Shown here one piece after another: positions 1 to 12,193 of a stretch of DNA of 64,000 nucleotides. Under the pieces are notes generated by a model. It had not been told where the DNA came from. It saw only the letters and a program-made list of their open reading frames with translations, and searched no databases. The stretch spans positions 87,238-151,237 of the forward strand of contig ML986656.1 of NCBI GenBank assembly GCA_010094045.1, written 5' to 3'. The position numbers and the translations under genes were made by a program. Every line of letters starts with the position of its first letter. Within the stretch, counting starts at the first letter, position 1. This DNA comes from Lojkania enalia (lineage: Eukaryota; Ascomycota; Dothideomycetes; Pleosporales).

Positions 1-1805
1 ATATATAGGCGTATAAGAGCTCTAAGCTTATTTAGACTATAGGCTATAGAAGACTAATATAGTTTTAGTAGTCTTAATAGACCTTTAATATAATAGATAG
101 TTGGACTATAAAACTACTAATACTAGTCCTTTTCCTATAAAGCGTCGTATTACTAAATATCTAGCTCTACCTTTTTATTATATACTAGCTAAGTTAATTA
201 TATAAGAAGAAGAGGTAAAGAATTATAAGTAGTAGGATACTTAGAGAACTATATAATCCGATTCTTATCTGTATCTAGCTAGAGTTGAAAATAATATAAT
301 TATTTAATACTAATAATACAATCCTAAATACCTAGATCTATAATAATAAATAGGTATTTTTAGATAGTTCTTCTATTAATTTGTAGATATAAGCGGATAT
401 ACTAATTAACTAGGGTTTAGATTCGATTCTAAAAACCTTTAACAGTAATTTTAAAAAGTAAATACTATATTAATATATATAAAGTTTAGAAGAGTAATCT
501 AGCTACTATAGAATTAAGAAATAGAAAGCTTTAGATACTAGTATTAATAAGGGCGTTTAGTTGTATACTAACGCTTTTTAAATATAGAATAGTAGAAATT
601 TAGAAGTACTTTCCTCTAAATAAATATAACAAATTAATATTTAATAAATTATACTTATTTAAGCTTAGAATAGAAAGTTTTCCTAGATATTTCTATTTCC
701 CACCTAAAAACTATCTAGGTAGTACTTGTTTACATCTAAAAACTTTTCTTCTTTAATCTTTTCTTATTTAACCTTTATCTTTTATACTCTAAGGACTATA
801 TATTTATTTGTAAAATATTCTAGTTTACTATAATTATAGTAATTATCTAGAGTTGTATACTTTTTAAATATAGGAGTCTTACTAGGTTATTAGGGAGCGA
901 TTATAGTAGAATAAGATATTAATACTAGGGTAGATTAGAGTAGTATTAGATTATAGGTTACTTTAAATAAACTCTTAGAAATCTTCTAGTACTAATCTAA
1001 ATTTACTTTAGCTATAACTTATAGGCTAATAGTTTATTCTAAAAGGCTAAGAATACTTCTTCTTTCTATATTATAGGCTATTAAGTAGACAACTATAGTA
1101 TTAAAAAAGCCTTTTTATATAAGCTTAAAGCTAAGGTTTAGTATCTTTAGACTAGGAAGAATCTTATCCTATAGGTAGAAGAACTACTTAAATTAGGATA
1201 CAAATCTTCTAATAGCTGTACTAATAAAGCGAGCTTTAAAAGTTAGGAATACTTCTTCCTTATTTATCCTTAAGACCTAAAACGCTTATCGCGCCTCTAT
1301 CTCTTTATTATCTATAATAAAATATAATTATAGAAGTAAAATTATTTCTTTAGTATTCTTAAACTAATACTAGTCCAATTTAGCTAAGTATTTTAGCTCT
1401 AGATACCCTTTTACAGTACTAGAAGTATATCTCTATACTAATACTATACATATATACTCTATTAGATAGTAATCTATATTAATCTTAAGTTAGTCTAAGA
1501 TTGAGGTTTACTATTATTTAAATATAAGTTCGCTACTATCTATAAGACTTTTAATCTTAAGTATACGTTTAGTAAGGTAGGCTTAAGGGGGCTTAAAGGT
1601 AGCCGAGAAATTTCTTATTAAGAGAGTTATAAAAGTTTCTTAACGTATTATTAGTTCTAATTTAGTAGTTTATAAAGGTTAATTAGGACTAATAGTTCTC
1701 TATTATATTAAGCATATAATCTCCTCTTATAAAATTGTAATTTATTCCTTAAAGGTTAGTTTACTCTAATTTTCCTTTAAATTAGATAGGTTCTTTATTA
1801 TAAGC

Positions 1806-2536
1806 CTTATAAAGAGGGGTCCACCTATTATAGGGCCCTCTATAGAAGATAACAGTTGTTCTATACGCGTAGATAGAAGTTTACTTTTACTATAACTTAT
1901 ATATATATCAGTTCTAGTATAGAAATTAGAAGGTAAATTATAATTAGATATCGGCGGTTACCTCTAATTCTAATAGGTTATTAATAGTCTCTAAGTTTCT
2001 ACCTAGGTATATTCTACGCAGCTTTTCTAAAAGTAATCCTAATTATAGAAGATAGAAAGTTCTAAACCTAAAGGCTTTAATTAATAAGAGGTTTTTAAAA
2101 TCCTATCTAAGTAACTAAATAATTTAATATAATAGTATATAAGTATTATAATTTAAACTAAATTAGGTATATTTTAGACTTAGATATAGTTAAATAAATA
2201 ATCGATATAATATTATTAAATAGGCTATTACTAATAGTATTAAGTTCTTCTATATAATATAATAGTATAGGTAAGATAATAGGTCTAAATATAGTATAAA
2301 TCTACTTAGAAGTATATAGAAGTATATAAGAGTTTAGAGACCTAGAAATTCTATTAATACCTATAAGTATTATATAAAAGGATATAGAAGAACTACTAAG
2401 CTACTTATAAGGGAGTATATAACTATATATAGAAGGGAAAAGGGGTAGAGCTAGGGGTAAGATAAGATAAGTAAAAAGCTTTAGGATAAGGTTATATATA
2501 AAGCTTTTCGTAGAACGATTTCTTCGTATTATTATA
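1806..2536 (+). repeat. 731-bp repeat, copy A
   Basis: This segment is co-linear with 12194-12924 over its whole length and has identical length. Differences are mainly transitions. It begins near CTTATAAAGAGGGG and ends near TATTATTATA. One plus-strand frame is long and interrupted almost only by TAG/TAA, so it probably derives from a transposon ORF, but the product is not recognised. Its start and end do not look like LTR termini. Confidence 0.8.
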
Positions 2537-2559
2537 CTTCTTATACTAAATTAACTAAT

Positions 2560-3745
2560 ATAGTATCTATATATTAACTTTAAGAATTTTTCTATAGATA
2601 AGTCCGGATATAATTAGATTATAATAGTAATTAATCGCCTATCTAAATAAGCTATATCTATTCTCTACTATTATATAATTAATATATAGAGAATAGCCGA
2701 ATTATTTATTTAATAGGTATACTACTTTAGCTATATATCTAAAACTATTATTTTAGACCGAGAACCTTAGTTTATATCTAGTTTCTAGTCTAAATTCTAC
2801 TATATCTTAGGCGTAAAAATTAAACTATCTACTACTTATTATAAAGAAATAGATAGATAGATAGAGATTATAAATAAGTATATTAATTAGAGACTATACT
2901 CTTTTATATTCTTCTACTAGAATAATTAGAGTTCTCTATTACCTATAATCGACTAAATATATGCAACTCTACTCTATATAACTATTAGAATATTCCTATA
3001 TTAGATCTTATATAGATTTAAGTTTTATTAGAATTAGGATTAGAAATATTCTATTAATTCTATTATTATAATAGATAAATTAAATTGTAAAAATACCTTA
3101 GCTCTAGTAATTTATATATATATAGTCTAGAAAACTATAAAAGTTAATATTAAAAAGGCTTAGAATTATATATAATCTATTATTAACTATTACTAGTAAC
3201 TGATTAATTAGTAGATTAGTAATATAGTCTATTTAAATACTAAGAATCTTACAGTTTAAAGACTAAGCTAAAAGCTATCTAATTAATAGAAGGGTTCTTT
3301 TAAAATACTAGAGTAGGTTAGAAACTTATACTATTTATAACTACTTCTAGGATCGAGTATATATAATATCTTCGTATTAAACCTACTATATAAAAACCTC
3401 TAGGACCCTCTATTTAGATAAGAAGCTCTAAAACCACCTACTATTACTATTAATAGGGTAGAAGAGTAGGAGGTTAAAGAAATACTAGCTAGTAAGTTAT
3501 ATTATAAGACTCTTAAATACTATATAAAATAGGTAGAATATAATTCTAATCTAATCTAGTATAAAGTTTTAAACTTTATAAATTTATTTTATAAGTTAAA
3601 AGCTTTTTATAATAAGTATTTAAATTGTCTAGAACCCTTAAAAACTCTAACTAAATAGATTAAGGTATATAAAAATAGTATAGATAATATAGATTATCTA
3701 GTAGATAATAATATATAAGAGTTAAGTAGTATATTTAAAAATTAA
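2560..3745 (+). pseudogene. Second chromovirus: integrase-chromodomain relic
   Basis: One plus-strand frame gives NFKNFSIDKSGYN, then INRLSK, ILDREPxFISSF and LSTTYYKEIDRxIEIINKYI. These are decayed forms of the gypsy integrase motifs DRLSK, DRGPQFISSFW and LSTAYHPQTDGQTE. Near 3465-3660 the frame gives EVKEILASKL, then YYIKxVEYNSNLIxYKVLNF and LNCLEPLKTLTKxIK, matching the fungal integrase-linked chromodomain and its proline-rich tail. Stops are nearly all TAG/TAA where Gln or Trp is expected. The orientation is opposite to the nested element, and the motif spellings differ, so this is a different family or lineage. Its LTRs were not found. Confidence 0.8.
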
Positions 3746-4834
3746 AGTATAGGCTTAAAATTACTTCTCTATAATATTTAGAGGGTCTAATAGTAGGCTA
3801 TTAAATATCTCCTCAATTCTCTTCTCTTCTACTCTTCTTTTTCTTTCTTTCTTTTAGACTTCTCCTAAACCTTTCCTACTTTATTTTTAACCGCCTAAGA
3901 GTACTATAATATTAGTTTAAAAGCTAGATATTAGAGCCTTTAAGGCTAAAACCTAATAGAGTAACTTAGTACTCTAGTAGAATAAAACTATCTAAATACT
4001 AGCCTTAAAAAGGCTAGTTTTCTAACTCTTTATAACTTAGACTATAAGTATTAAGCTATAAGTAAACTCTAAAATAATTTTAAAAACTATCTTTTTATCT
4101 TTTTTATCCCCTATATATTAAACTACTATCTATAGTTTAAGATAGCCCTAGAAGACTAGAAACTTCTTCTTATAGTAGAAGAGAATCTATAAATATATTA
4201 GTAGTAAATACTCTACTAGTATTAGATACGATTTATATAGAGTTATACTTTTTATTTTATAAGATATAATACTTATATTTTTTTAATTTTAGAGACTAAA
4301 AGGTAAATATTATATACCGTTTATAAGTAAGTATATATATAGCCTAAAAGTAGATAACCTAAAAGACTTTTAAAAAGGCTTTAGAAGGTAGGTAGAATAG
4401 TATATTAATTAATTTTTTTCTATAAGATATTAGTAATACTTTAATAATTAATAGTTTTAGAGACGTATAATAATATATATAGAGTAGAAGTTATTATTTA
4501 GTTAAGGAAGCTTAGTTAATAGTAATCTAGTAATATACTAAGACTAGTAAATACTTATTACTATATACAATAAAATTGCAATATTAATAAACTATTATAA
4601 TAGTAGTTACTAGCTAATATATAGGTTAATTATACTTACTATAAAAATCTTACTTAATATTATATTAATATATAAATATATCTTTATAGGTAATTATATA
4701 TATTAGCTTTTACTAATAAATACCTTCTTAAATAAATTTCTTTATACTAGAACCTATCTATAATAGCCTTAATTCCCTCCCGAACTAGCGTAGATAGAGA
4801 CTATTAGCTTATAAGAAGAGGGGTAATATAATAA

Positions 4835-5042
4835 TACAAAGAAATTATTCTATAAAAAGCTTTATATATAACCTTATTATAAAGCTTTTTACTTATCTTA
4901 TTTTACCCCCAGCTCCACCTCTTTTCCTATCTATATATAGTTATATACTCTCTTATAAATAGCTTAGTAGTTCTTATATATTCTTTTATATAAGGCTTAT
5001 AAGTATTAATAGAATTTCTAGGTTTCTAAACTCCTATATACT
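4835..5042 (-). repeat. 731-bp repeat, copy B, left part (split by the retroelement)
   Basis: The reverse complement of 4835-5042 matches the right part of copy A (to about 2536). The match resumes on the other side of the retroelement at 12131-12193, where the reverse complement matches A from about 2257. The chromovirus therefore inserted into this inverted, already truncated copy. The join at ATACT reconstructs a continuous match. Confidence 0.8.
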
Positions 5043-5255
5043 TGTAATAGGCTAGTATAATAGATTACAGCGTAGTAATAATAGATAGAGTAGTAGAGCT
5101 AAAATATTCGTATATTCAGTTCTCTTCGAAAAGAGATAGCTAATAAAAGAGAGATGAATTACTACTATCCCTATAGGGTGCGATTCGGCTATTTAAACCC
5201 TAGGTTAGGTAACTCTATATTATTAACCCGTAACTTAAAGCTATAAGATATTATA
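5043..5255 (-). repeat. LTR (3' LTR in element orientation)
   Basis: This 213-bp terminal repeat has the same length as its partner at 11913-12125. The two copies differ at 11 positions, all of them C/T or G/A transitions with no indel. The outer end abuts ATACT at 5038-5042. Confidence 0.92.
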
Positions 5256-5831
5256 TTATTTCTCTTCTTAGAAGGCTGTCGTCACGACAGCTTATAGAGG
5301 ACAAATATCGCCAGAATAGACTAGCAGAGCTACCTTAAGATAGGTACTGTTATATAATCTCGAGTTTCTTCTAGATTAAGTAGTATATCGTTACTACTAC
5401 TTTTACCTTTATCTAGTAACGTTAACCCTTAGAGAATCTTTATTACTTATTATCTAGAGTAGTATAAGTAAACGGTGCTAGTAGAGTAAACGCTGATTAT
5501 AAAAAATACTACTCCCCCTACCTATTCTACTTCTTTAATCCTTATACTTCCTCAACCACCTTAGTAAGTATAATTCCCTTAGTCTTTAGCTGCGTATTTA
5601 GTATAGTTGTTATAGCTCTATATAGGATATAATAGAGTACTTTATAGCTAATAAGGGCTAGTAGATATATATACTCGCTACCCGCACCGCCCGCCGCCTA
5701 TTTTTCTATTCTTGCCACGCTCCTCTATATATACCCCTCTTACGCCCTCCTCAGCGCCTTTCTAGTTTATAAACAGCTAATTTACGCCTAACAGGTCTAT
5801 AGCGCGTAATATAGTACTTACTCTAGTCTAG

Positions 5832-6190
5832 AAGTATTATATTAAGGAGGCTAAGGGTAAAAAGCCCTATACTATCTACTATCTCTACTATTTAAAACGT
5901 CTAGCTTACAGTAAGCTATACGAAGTAGATAGTAACTGTAAATTTACTTCTTCAGACCTACTTATAGTAGAATATCTCTACAAAGATATTTAATATAATA
6001 TCTATCTTTACTACCTTAAAAAGAATAATAAGAATTGTTTTAAAGTATATTTTAGGCTAATATAGCGTACTCTAACCTTCTTACAGCTAATATATCTATA
6101 GCCGGACCTATCTATACTAGAGTATATTATAAAGGTCGATTAAGCTATTAAAGCCCTTATTACCGCCTGCGTTAATAGTAATAAGACTTA
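5832..6190 (+). pseudogene. Opposite-strand ORF relic inside the chromovirus
   Basis: On the plus strand, opposite to pol, 5832-5990 is free of stops for 53 codons. The same frame continues past a single TAA through 5994-6062 and beyond, with stops only of the TAA/TAG kind that RIP produces from CAA/CAG. It encodes a lysine- and tyrosine-rich segment with spaced cysteine/tyrosine residues, for example KLYEVDSNCKFTSSD. I do not recognise the family. It lies between the chromodomain and the 3' LTR, where some LTR elements carry an extra or captured ORF. It could also be a chance open stretch. Confidence 0.35.
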
Positions 6191-7109
6191 ACTAGCTTAA
6201 AGGGTCTAAAATACTACTTAAATAGTAGTTAAGTAGACTTAGATATATATTCTAGCCCTTTTTTACACATTCTAATACTAATAATAATATCTAGACTTAG
6301 TAAGAAAGATTCTAACTTCCTATTTACCTATAATAGTAAGGATAGGAAGACCTTATCTAGAATTAAACTTACTAGCTGGGATTATACTAAGATTAGTATA
6401 GCGCGTAAGCGTAAGGCTAAAGAGGATCTTTTTAATATAGATAATAATAAATATACCGAAGTAAAGAAAATAAAGCCCTTTATAAGTTAATCTAGACTAT
6501 ATTATACTATATTATTCTATACTAACGCTTTTAGCCTATTCGCCCTATTAAAAAGGCTTAACTAAGTTATAGTAGAGGAAAAGATTATAGTAAGGTATAA
6601 ATATTAGTAGATAGTAGTTTTTTTAGATATTAACGGGTTCTCCGGCGTTTCTATAGATATAATACCCTAGTTAAGTATCTTATAGTCTAGATTAACGCTA
6701 TATTTAGAATAATATAATATTTCTATCTCCTATATACTATTCTAGTCTATAACGTGCTATAATATAGTTCTTCTAGTATTAATAGTAGGAATTACCGCTT
6801 CTTATAATTACTAAAGAACCTATATTAATATATAAGGCTAACTTTATAGGTACTTATTCCTAAACCTTATTTATATAACTTTAGTCTAGTAATAGCGCTA
6901 TTAAACACCTATAAAAAACCTTAATTTAAGGAAAACTAGGTGAAAGTAGCTATATTAACTAGAAAGTTTATATAAAGGTTATACTTTAGAATAATTTAGC
7001 TATCCTTCTTCTTTTTTAAAGGGTATCTATAGTCTTTAATAGGTTTACTTAATCTCTTTAGTTTAATACCCTTCTTTTTCTAGAATACTTGTAGAGTATT
7101 AGTACTAAT

Positions 7110-10100
7110 ATTTACTCCTAGCTCTCAACTATTCTTAGAGTCTAGGTAGTTCTTCTATTTAACTAAGTATTCTTATACTCTAATAGAGTTTTACTTTTAT
7201 TTAATAATACGATTAATTTTATATATATTATTCTTAAATTAATATAAAGTATCTTATATTAGGCTATCTAGACTCTAAATAGGCTTTTTTAGGTTATATA
7301 ACTCTAGTAAAGATATATAAAATACTAAATAGATACTACCTAACTCTAGAAAGTTAATCTAGTAGATTATAGGTGTTATAACTTTTATTACTATACTAGG
7401 TCTAAAATACTTCTAATCTAATTTCTTTTTAGGATAGGTTAACTTAATATATTAATTTAATACTAGTACCTTATCTTCTATTACTAGAGATAAGTATATT
7501 CTCTTCTTATCTATATATTTCTTTTAATAAGCTACTATAGTACTAATCTTCGCTTTATATTTACTTTATAATACTAGTACTTTAGCTGCTATACCTCTTA
7601 CTAAAGGAGCTTCTTCCTCTCCTAAAAGCTCGCCTAGCTAATTAGGTTCTTAGGAATCTATACTATAGTAAGCGCGAAAAGGTAAGATAGTAGTAGTTAT
7701 ATAAGTATTATTATTATATATAAACTCTACTACAGATAGTTAAACTGCTTAATTATCTTACTCTAAATAGTAGAAATAATATAAATACTACTTAAGCGTC
7801 TAGTTTTATCTTTCTATTAGCTTATTAGTTTCTAGATAATAGGCTAAACTAAGATCTCGCTAAAACGCTAAATAATAGTAAAAGGTCTCTTAAGATTTTA
7901 ACTTCGTTAGAATACTATAGTTAGATATTACTAACTCTAAAATACTATATAATTGGATAATATCGTATATCCAGACCTATATTAAGTCTTCTATAGTCTA
8001 GGTAGAGATAGTAGGAATATAATAGGCTATTTTAGTTAACCGGTTAATAACAACTATAATTAAGTTGTATACTTAACTAAGGAATAAACTTAAAGGGAGT
8101 TCTATAATAAAATTAAACGTAACTTACTTCTATAATCTACTTAGTATAGGTAATAGTTGTAATAGGTTATAAGACTTATGCCTAGGAGCTTTTACCCTTC
8201 TATACCTTAAACAATCCTGATAGTAGGCCTTAATATTATCCCTTATACCTTTCTATTAAAATTAACGCGATACTCTCTTATATATTTTTATCTATCCTCT
8301 ATAACTTGCTATAGAGTAGTTATATATCTAGTTAAGGGTGTTTTACCTCTCTTAAAGCGTTGTCAGCTCTATCTTCCCTTTATTACCTTCTTTAACCCAC
8401 TCCGGGCCGTTGTAGTATTCTTAGTCTAAGGAAGGGGTTTCTTCTACTTCCTAGATAGGAGAAAAATCTTTCTAAGTAGTTTATACGCGGGTTATTACTA
8501 CTAAAACTCTAAGGATCTTAGTACTATTATTCTAGTCTAAATTAGTTCTTTCTACTCTTCTTAGGCTAATTTTAGCGCGTATAGGTTTAATATATCTTAT
8601 ATTAGACTTCTTTAAAGGTGCCTATACTTCCTTTATATAGTCTAGTTAATGTAATAGTCCGTCGGCTGGGTTAAGTTTACTAGATTAGTAGATAAGGTTA
8701 TAATTATACTTAGTAAGCTTAAAATATAATCGTATATATTAATAGACTAAAGTCTTTATTTCTATAAATTAATAGAGGTTATTATAGTCTATATAAAGGT
8801 CGAACGTAACTTCTTATAGGTACTAACGCTAGTACTCTAAGCTTTCTACTATTGCGAGCAGTTTCTAGTTATATATATTATAGTTGTACTCTATTACGCT
8901 AAGCTTTCTTAAAAAGAAATCGATAGGTCGCTATATTATCTTACCTACTTACTCTTCTATAAGCTGGCTAAGAATTCCTAAAATAGCGCCCCTAGAAGTA
9001 TTAATCTTAACCCTTATAGGCCGAGTTAGCTTATAATAAGCTAAGATAGGAACGTTTAAAAAAGCTTCCTTTAACTATTAGAAGGCCTCTAGTCCTTTCT
9101 AACTAATATCTAGTTCTTAACTTTCTTCTCTTCTCTAGGTATAGCCTCCTTTAGCGGCCTTTAGCCCCTTTTAGGTTAATCTTATTAAAGGTAAGACAAT
9201 CCTTAAGAATCTTATAATAAACCTATAGTAGTAGTTTATAAATCTAATAAAGATTCTTATATCTTATATAGTCTACAGAACTAGCTAATCTTAGATAGTT
9301 TTCAACTAAGAGTAGTTAAATTTAATCCCCTTAGGGTAAATAATAAACCCTAGATAGTCTATTTCTCTAGTATAGAAGTTATACTTACTAAGTTTTATAA
9401 AGAGCTTAGCCTCGCGTAGTCTCTAAAGTACTTTCTTAATATACTTAATATATTTCTCTTCTATATTAGAGAAGATTAAGATATTATCTAAGTATATAAT
9501 ATATATTATATTAATAAGGCTAGTAAGCGTCTAGTTAATATACGCTTAAAATTAGGCTAGTACATTTATTAGACTAAATAGTATAATAGTATACTTAAAA
9601 GAACTGTATCTAGTATAAAACGTAGTCTTCTATTTATCTCCTTCCTTTATTCTAATTCTATAGTAAGCTTCTCTAATATTAAGCTTAGTATAGTACTTAG
9701 CTTGCGCTAGACGCTCTAGCGACTCTAAAATTAGGGGAAGAGGGTGCTAATTATATATAGTAATCTTATTTAAACCTCTATAATCTATATAAAGCCTTAA
9801 ACTACTATTCTTCTTCTTTATAAAGAGGATTAGTACGCTAGTAGGTAATCGAGATCTCCTAATCCATCTATATTATAAGTACTTATCTAGATACTTTTAG
9901 AGATACTAAAGCTTAACTGAAGATAAATTATATAGTAGTTAATATAAAGGACTAGTCCCTTCTAGTAGGTTTATAGCTAAATCTTAAGGCTTATACTCTA
10001 TAAGTACCGAGGATTACTTTTTATTAAATACATCCTTAAAATCGGTATACTCTAGCCGTAATTAGCCTGTTTTAGTGCTAATTTCATCTACTATAGCTAC
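7110..10100 (-). pseudogene. Chromovirus pol relic (RT, integrase, chromodomain)
   Basis: Read on the minus strand, 9775-9830 gives a decayed version of the RT motif IKKKNSSLRLYIDYRGLN. About 9478-9510 gives YLDNILIFS, where the catalytic YxDD motif has become YLDN. About 7990-8240 gives an integrase zinc-binding end followed by NFIIELP and INRLTKIAYYIP, matching the integrase core of gypsy elements. About 7117-7260 gives EYLVKxKNYLDSKNSxEL, the chromodomain core, with tryptophans replaced by stops (TGG to TAG). All frames are interrupted, so this is a relic of the nested element's polyprotein. Confidence 0.85.
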
Positions 10101-10689
10101 TAAATTAACTAGGTATATATAAACGTCTGCTTTACTACCTATAATAGTCTCTGCAAACTCTTCTATATCTTCTAGTACTACCTTATAGAACCAGGGCAAG
10201 CTTATAGCCTTTACCCCCTTAAAGAATATCCTTCTACTAAGAAAGTTTAATTTCGGATTATAATCCTATATCTAGGATATTCTAAAGTAAACCTTATACC
10301 CTTTAAGGTCTAATATTATAAATAGTACCTTATAGACTTAAACCTTACTATATAAGTCCTTAACGGCGACCTTTATAACAGTAGTCCTATATATTAGGAT
10401 CTTAGAGCCGTTTACAGCTTCTACTATTAACTTTAGCAGTAGATTAATCTTTAAGCTATACTACTTTATAAGTATAGTATTAAGGAGATTTAATTACGCA
10501 CCTGGGTCGATTAAATAATTATTCTTAGCTAAACCCTCTACTACTATCTTAACTATAAGTAACTTTATAGGAGTTTAAAAAAGCAATTTATATAATTTCT
10601 CTAGCTTCTTACTCTCTTTAGAAAGTTTAATATAGGCTAGAAGAGAGGAGTTTAGTTCTTCTAACCCTTACCTTTTCCTAACTTCTATT

Positions 10690-11900
10690 TAGAAGCTTCT
10701 TTAGACTTCTCTTTCTTTTAGGGATAGTTAGAAGACTTATAGCCCTCCTCTCTATATATCTAATATATAATAGGAGGCCGCTCTAAGTAGGTATTACCTT
10801 TTCTAGACCTCTTCGGGGGTTTCTAGCCCTTTCTAGCCTTCTTCGGAGTATTATTACTCTCCCCTAAAGTATTAGACCCTTACCTCTTATAATTGCCTAT
10901 ATTACGCCCTTCTTACCTCTTATAAAGCTTTTAGTAACACCTAAAGACTATATTTATATATTCTTCTACCTCTAGTAGCGTCTAAAGCTGTAGTCTTAGA
11001 AGAAGATCTAAATCTCTTCTTATTAGCTTAGATAAAGCCGAGATAAACTTATTTACTATATAGTCTTTATTTATCTCTCTAACTTCTTTCTATAGAGGTT
11101 TTATATAGTTTAATAAGTTAGTTAGAGACTGGTCTATCCTTTATCTACACCTTTTTAAGGTATTAAAAGCTTCTTACCTTCGTTCTAATAGAGTTCCTAA
11201 CGTACTTAGTATCTTTACTTTTAGAATATCTTATATAAGGATCTAGTATATACTCTTTTAGTACTCTATAGTTTTATATATCTTCTATAAAGTCTTTAAA
11301 GACTCTAAGATATATTTAGAAGTAAAAGTAACTTTCTACCTTTCTATTTAAAAGTCTACCAGCGACTAGATAAAGTACTTTTTACAGTCTCGGACCTATT
11401 AGTTATAGTCTATACAATCCTTTTTCTTATAGATATAAGGAGGTTTAGGGTAAAGAAGGTTAGTTTAGGTAGAGGTAGTTCGCGGCAGCTGCATTCCCTC
11501 TAATATAATAATAGCTAAATTGATTATAGAGATATTACCTACTTTATATCGTTACTTTATCTCCCGTAGCTATTTAAGATTCTTCCAATTTTGTTCGCCT
11601 TATATCTATTATTATAGTCTTTCTAAGTCTTTAGTATCTGCATCTTACTCTATACTATTCTAGGCTAGAAAGTGCTAGATAGTACTACGACTCTACAATT
11701 CTTTAGATATTTAATAAATATTTACTCTAGTCTACTCTTCTAGCTAAATAAGTCTCTTACTAGCTCTAAGGTTAGTATCTCACCTGTTACTAGACGTTAG
11801 GGTCCTTATATACCCGGCTAAGCCGGCCGTTAGGTTGAGAGGGGTAGGAGACGTATTTATAGTATCGGAAATTGCTGCTAGACTGTTCTAAAGAGTCTTA
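10690..11900 (-). pseudogene. Chromovirus gag relic with zinc knuckle
   Basis: At about 10,725-10,780 the minus strand encodes a CX2CX4HX4C-like knuckle in which the ligands have mutated (Cys and His codons changed to Tyr or stop), ending GYKSSNYP-like where GHKSSECP would be expected. The position, between the 5' LTR and the RT relic, is where gag belongs. Upstream to 11.9 kb the frame is too broken to delimit a start. Confidence 0.6.
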
Positions 11901-11912
11901 GAGCGATTCGAA

Positions 11913-12125
11913 TGTAATAAGCTAGTATAATAGATTATAGCATAGTAATAATAGATAGAGTAGCAGGGCTAAAATGTTCGTATATTCAGTTCTCTTCGAA
12001 AAGAGATAGCTAATAAAAGAGAGATAAATTACTACTATCCCTGCAGGGTGTAATTCGGCTATTTAAACCCTAGGTTAGGTAACTCTATATTATTAACCCG
12101 TAACTTAAAGCTATAAGATATTATA
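11913..12125 (-). repeat. LTR (5' LTR in element orientation)
   Basis: This is the partner of the 5043-5255 repeat and should contain the element's promoter, since coding runs leftward from it. The outer end abuts the second ATACT copy at 12126-12130. Sequence just inside it, read on the minus strand, begins TTCGAATCGC rather than the usual TGG of a primer-binding site. Confidence 0.92.
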
Positions 12126-12130
12126 ATACT

Positions 12131-12193
12131 CTTATATATTTTTAAGTAGATTTATACCGTATTTAAACCTATTATTTTATCTATACTATTATA
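12131..12193 (-). repeat. 731-bp repeat, copy B, right part
   Basis: The reverse complement corresponds to copy A from about 2257 and continues the 4835-5042 segment once the retroelement is removed. It ends where copy C begins. Confidence 0.75.

Larger units (their letters stand above)
5043..12125 (-). mobile_element. Nested Ty3/gypsy chromovirus, full length, RIP-inactivated
   Basis: Two 213-bp LTRs (5043-5255 and 11913-12125) flank the element. It is bordered by the 5-bp direct repeat ATACT (5038-5042 and 12126-12130), a clean target-site duplication. Both LTRs begin TG and end TA, which fits an ancestral TG...CA end after C-to-T mutation. On the minus strand the internal order is a gag-type zinc knuckle (about 10.73-10.78 kb), reverse transcriptase (about 9.2-10.1 kb), integrase (about 7.6-8.3 kb) and a chromodomain (about 7.12-7.26 kb). 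This is the order of a chromovirus. Every domain is broken by TAG/TAA codons, so the element cannot act on its own. No convincing tRNA-primer site (TGG...) lies next to the 5' LTR. The 1.8 kb between chromodomain and 3' LTR is unusually long and holds an opposite-strand relic frame. Confidence 0.9.
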
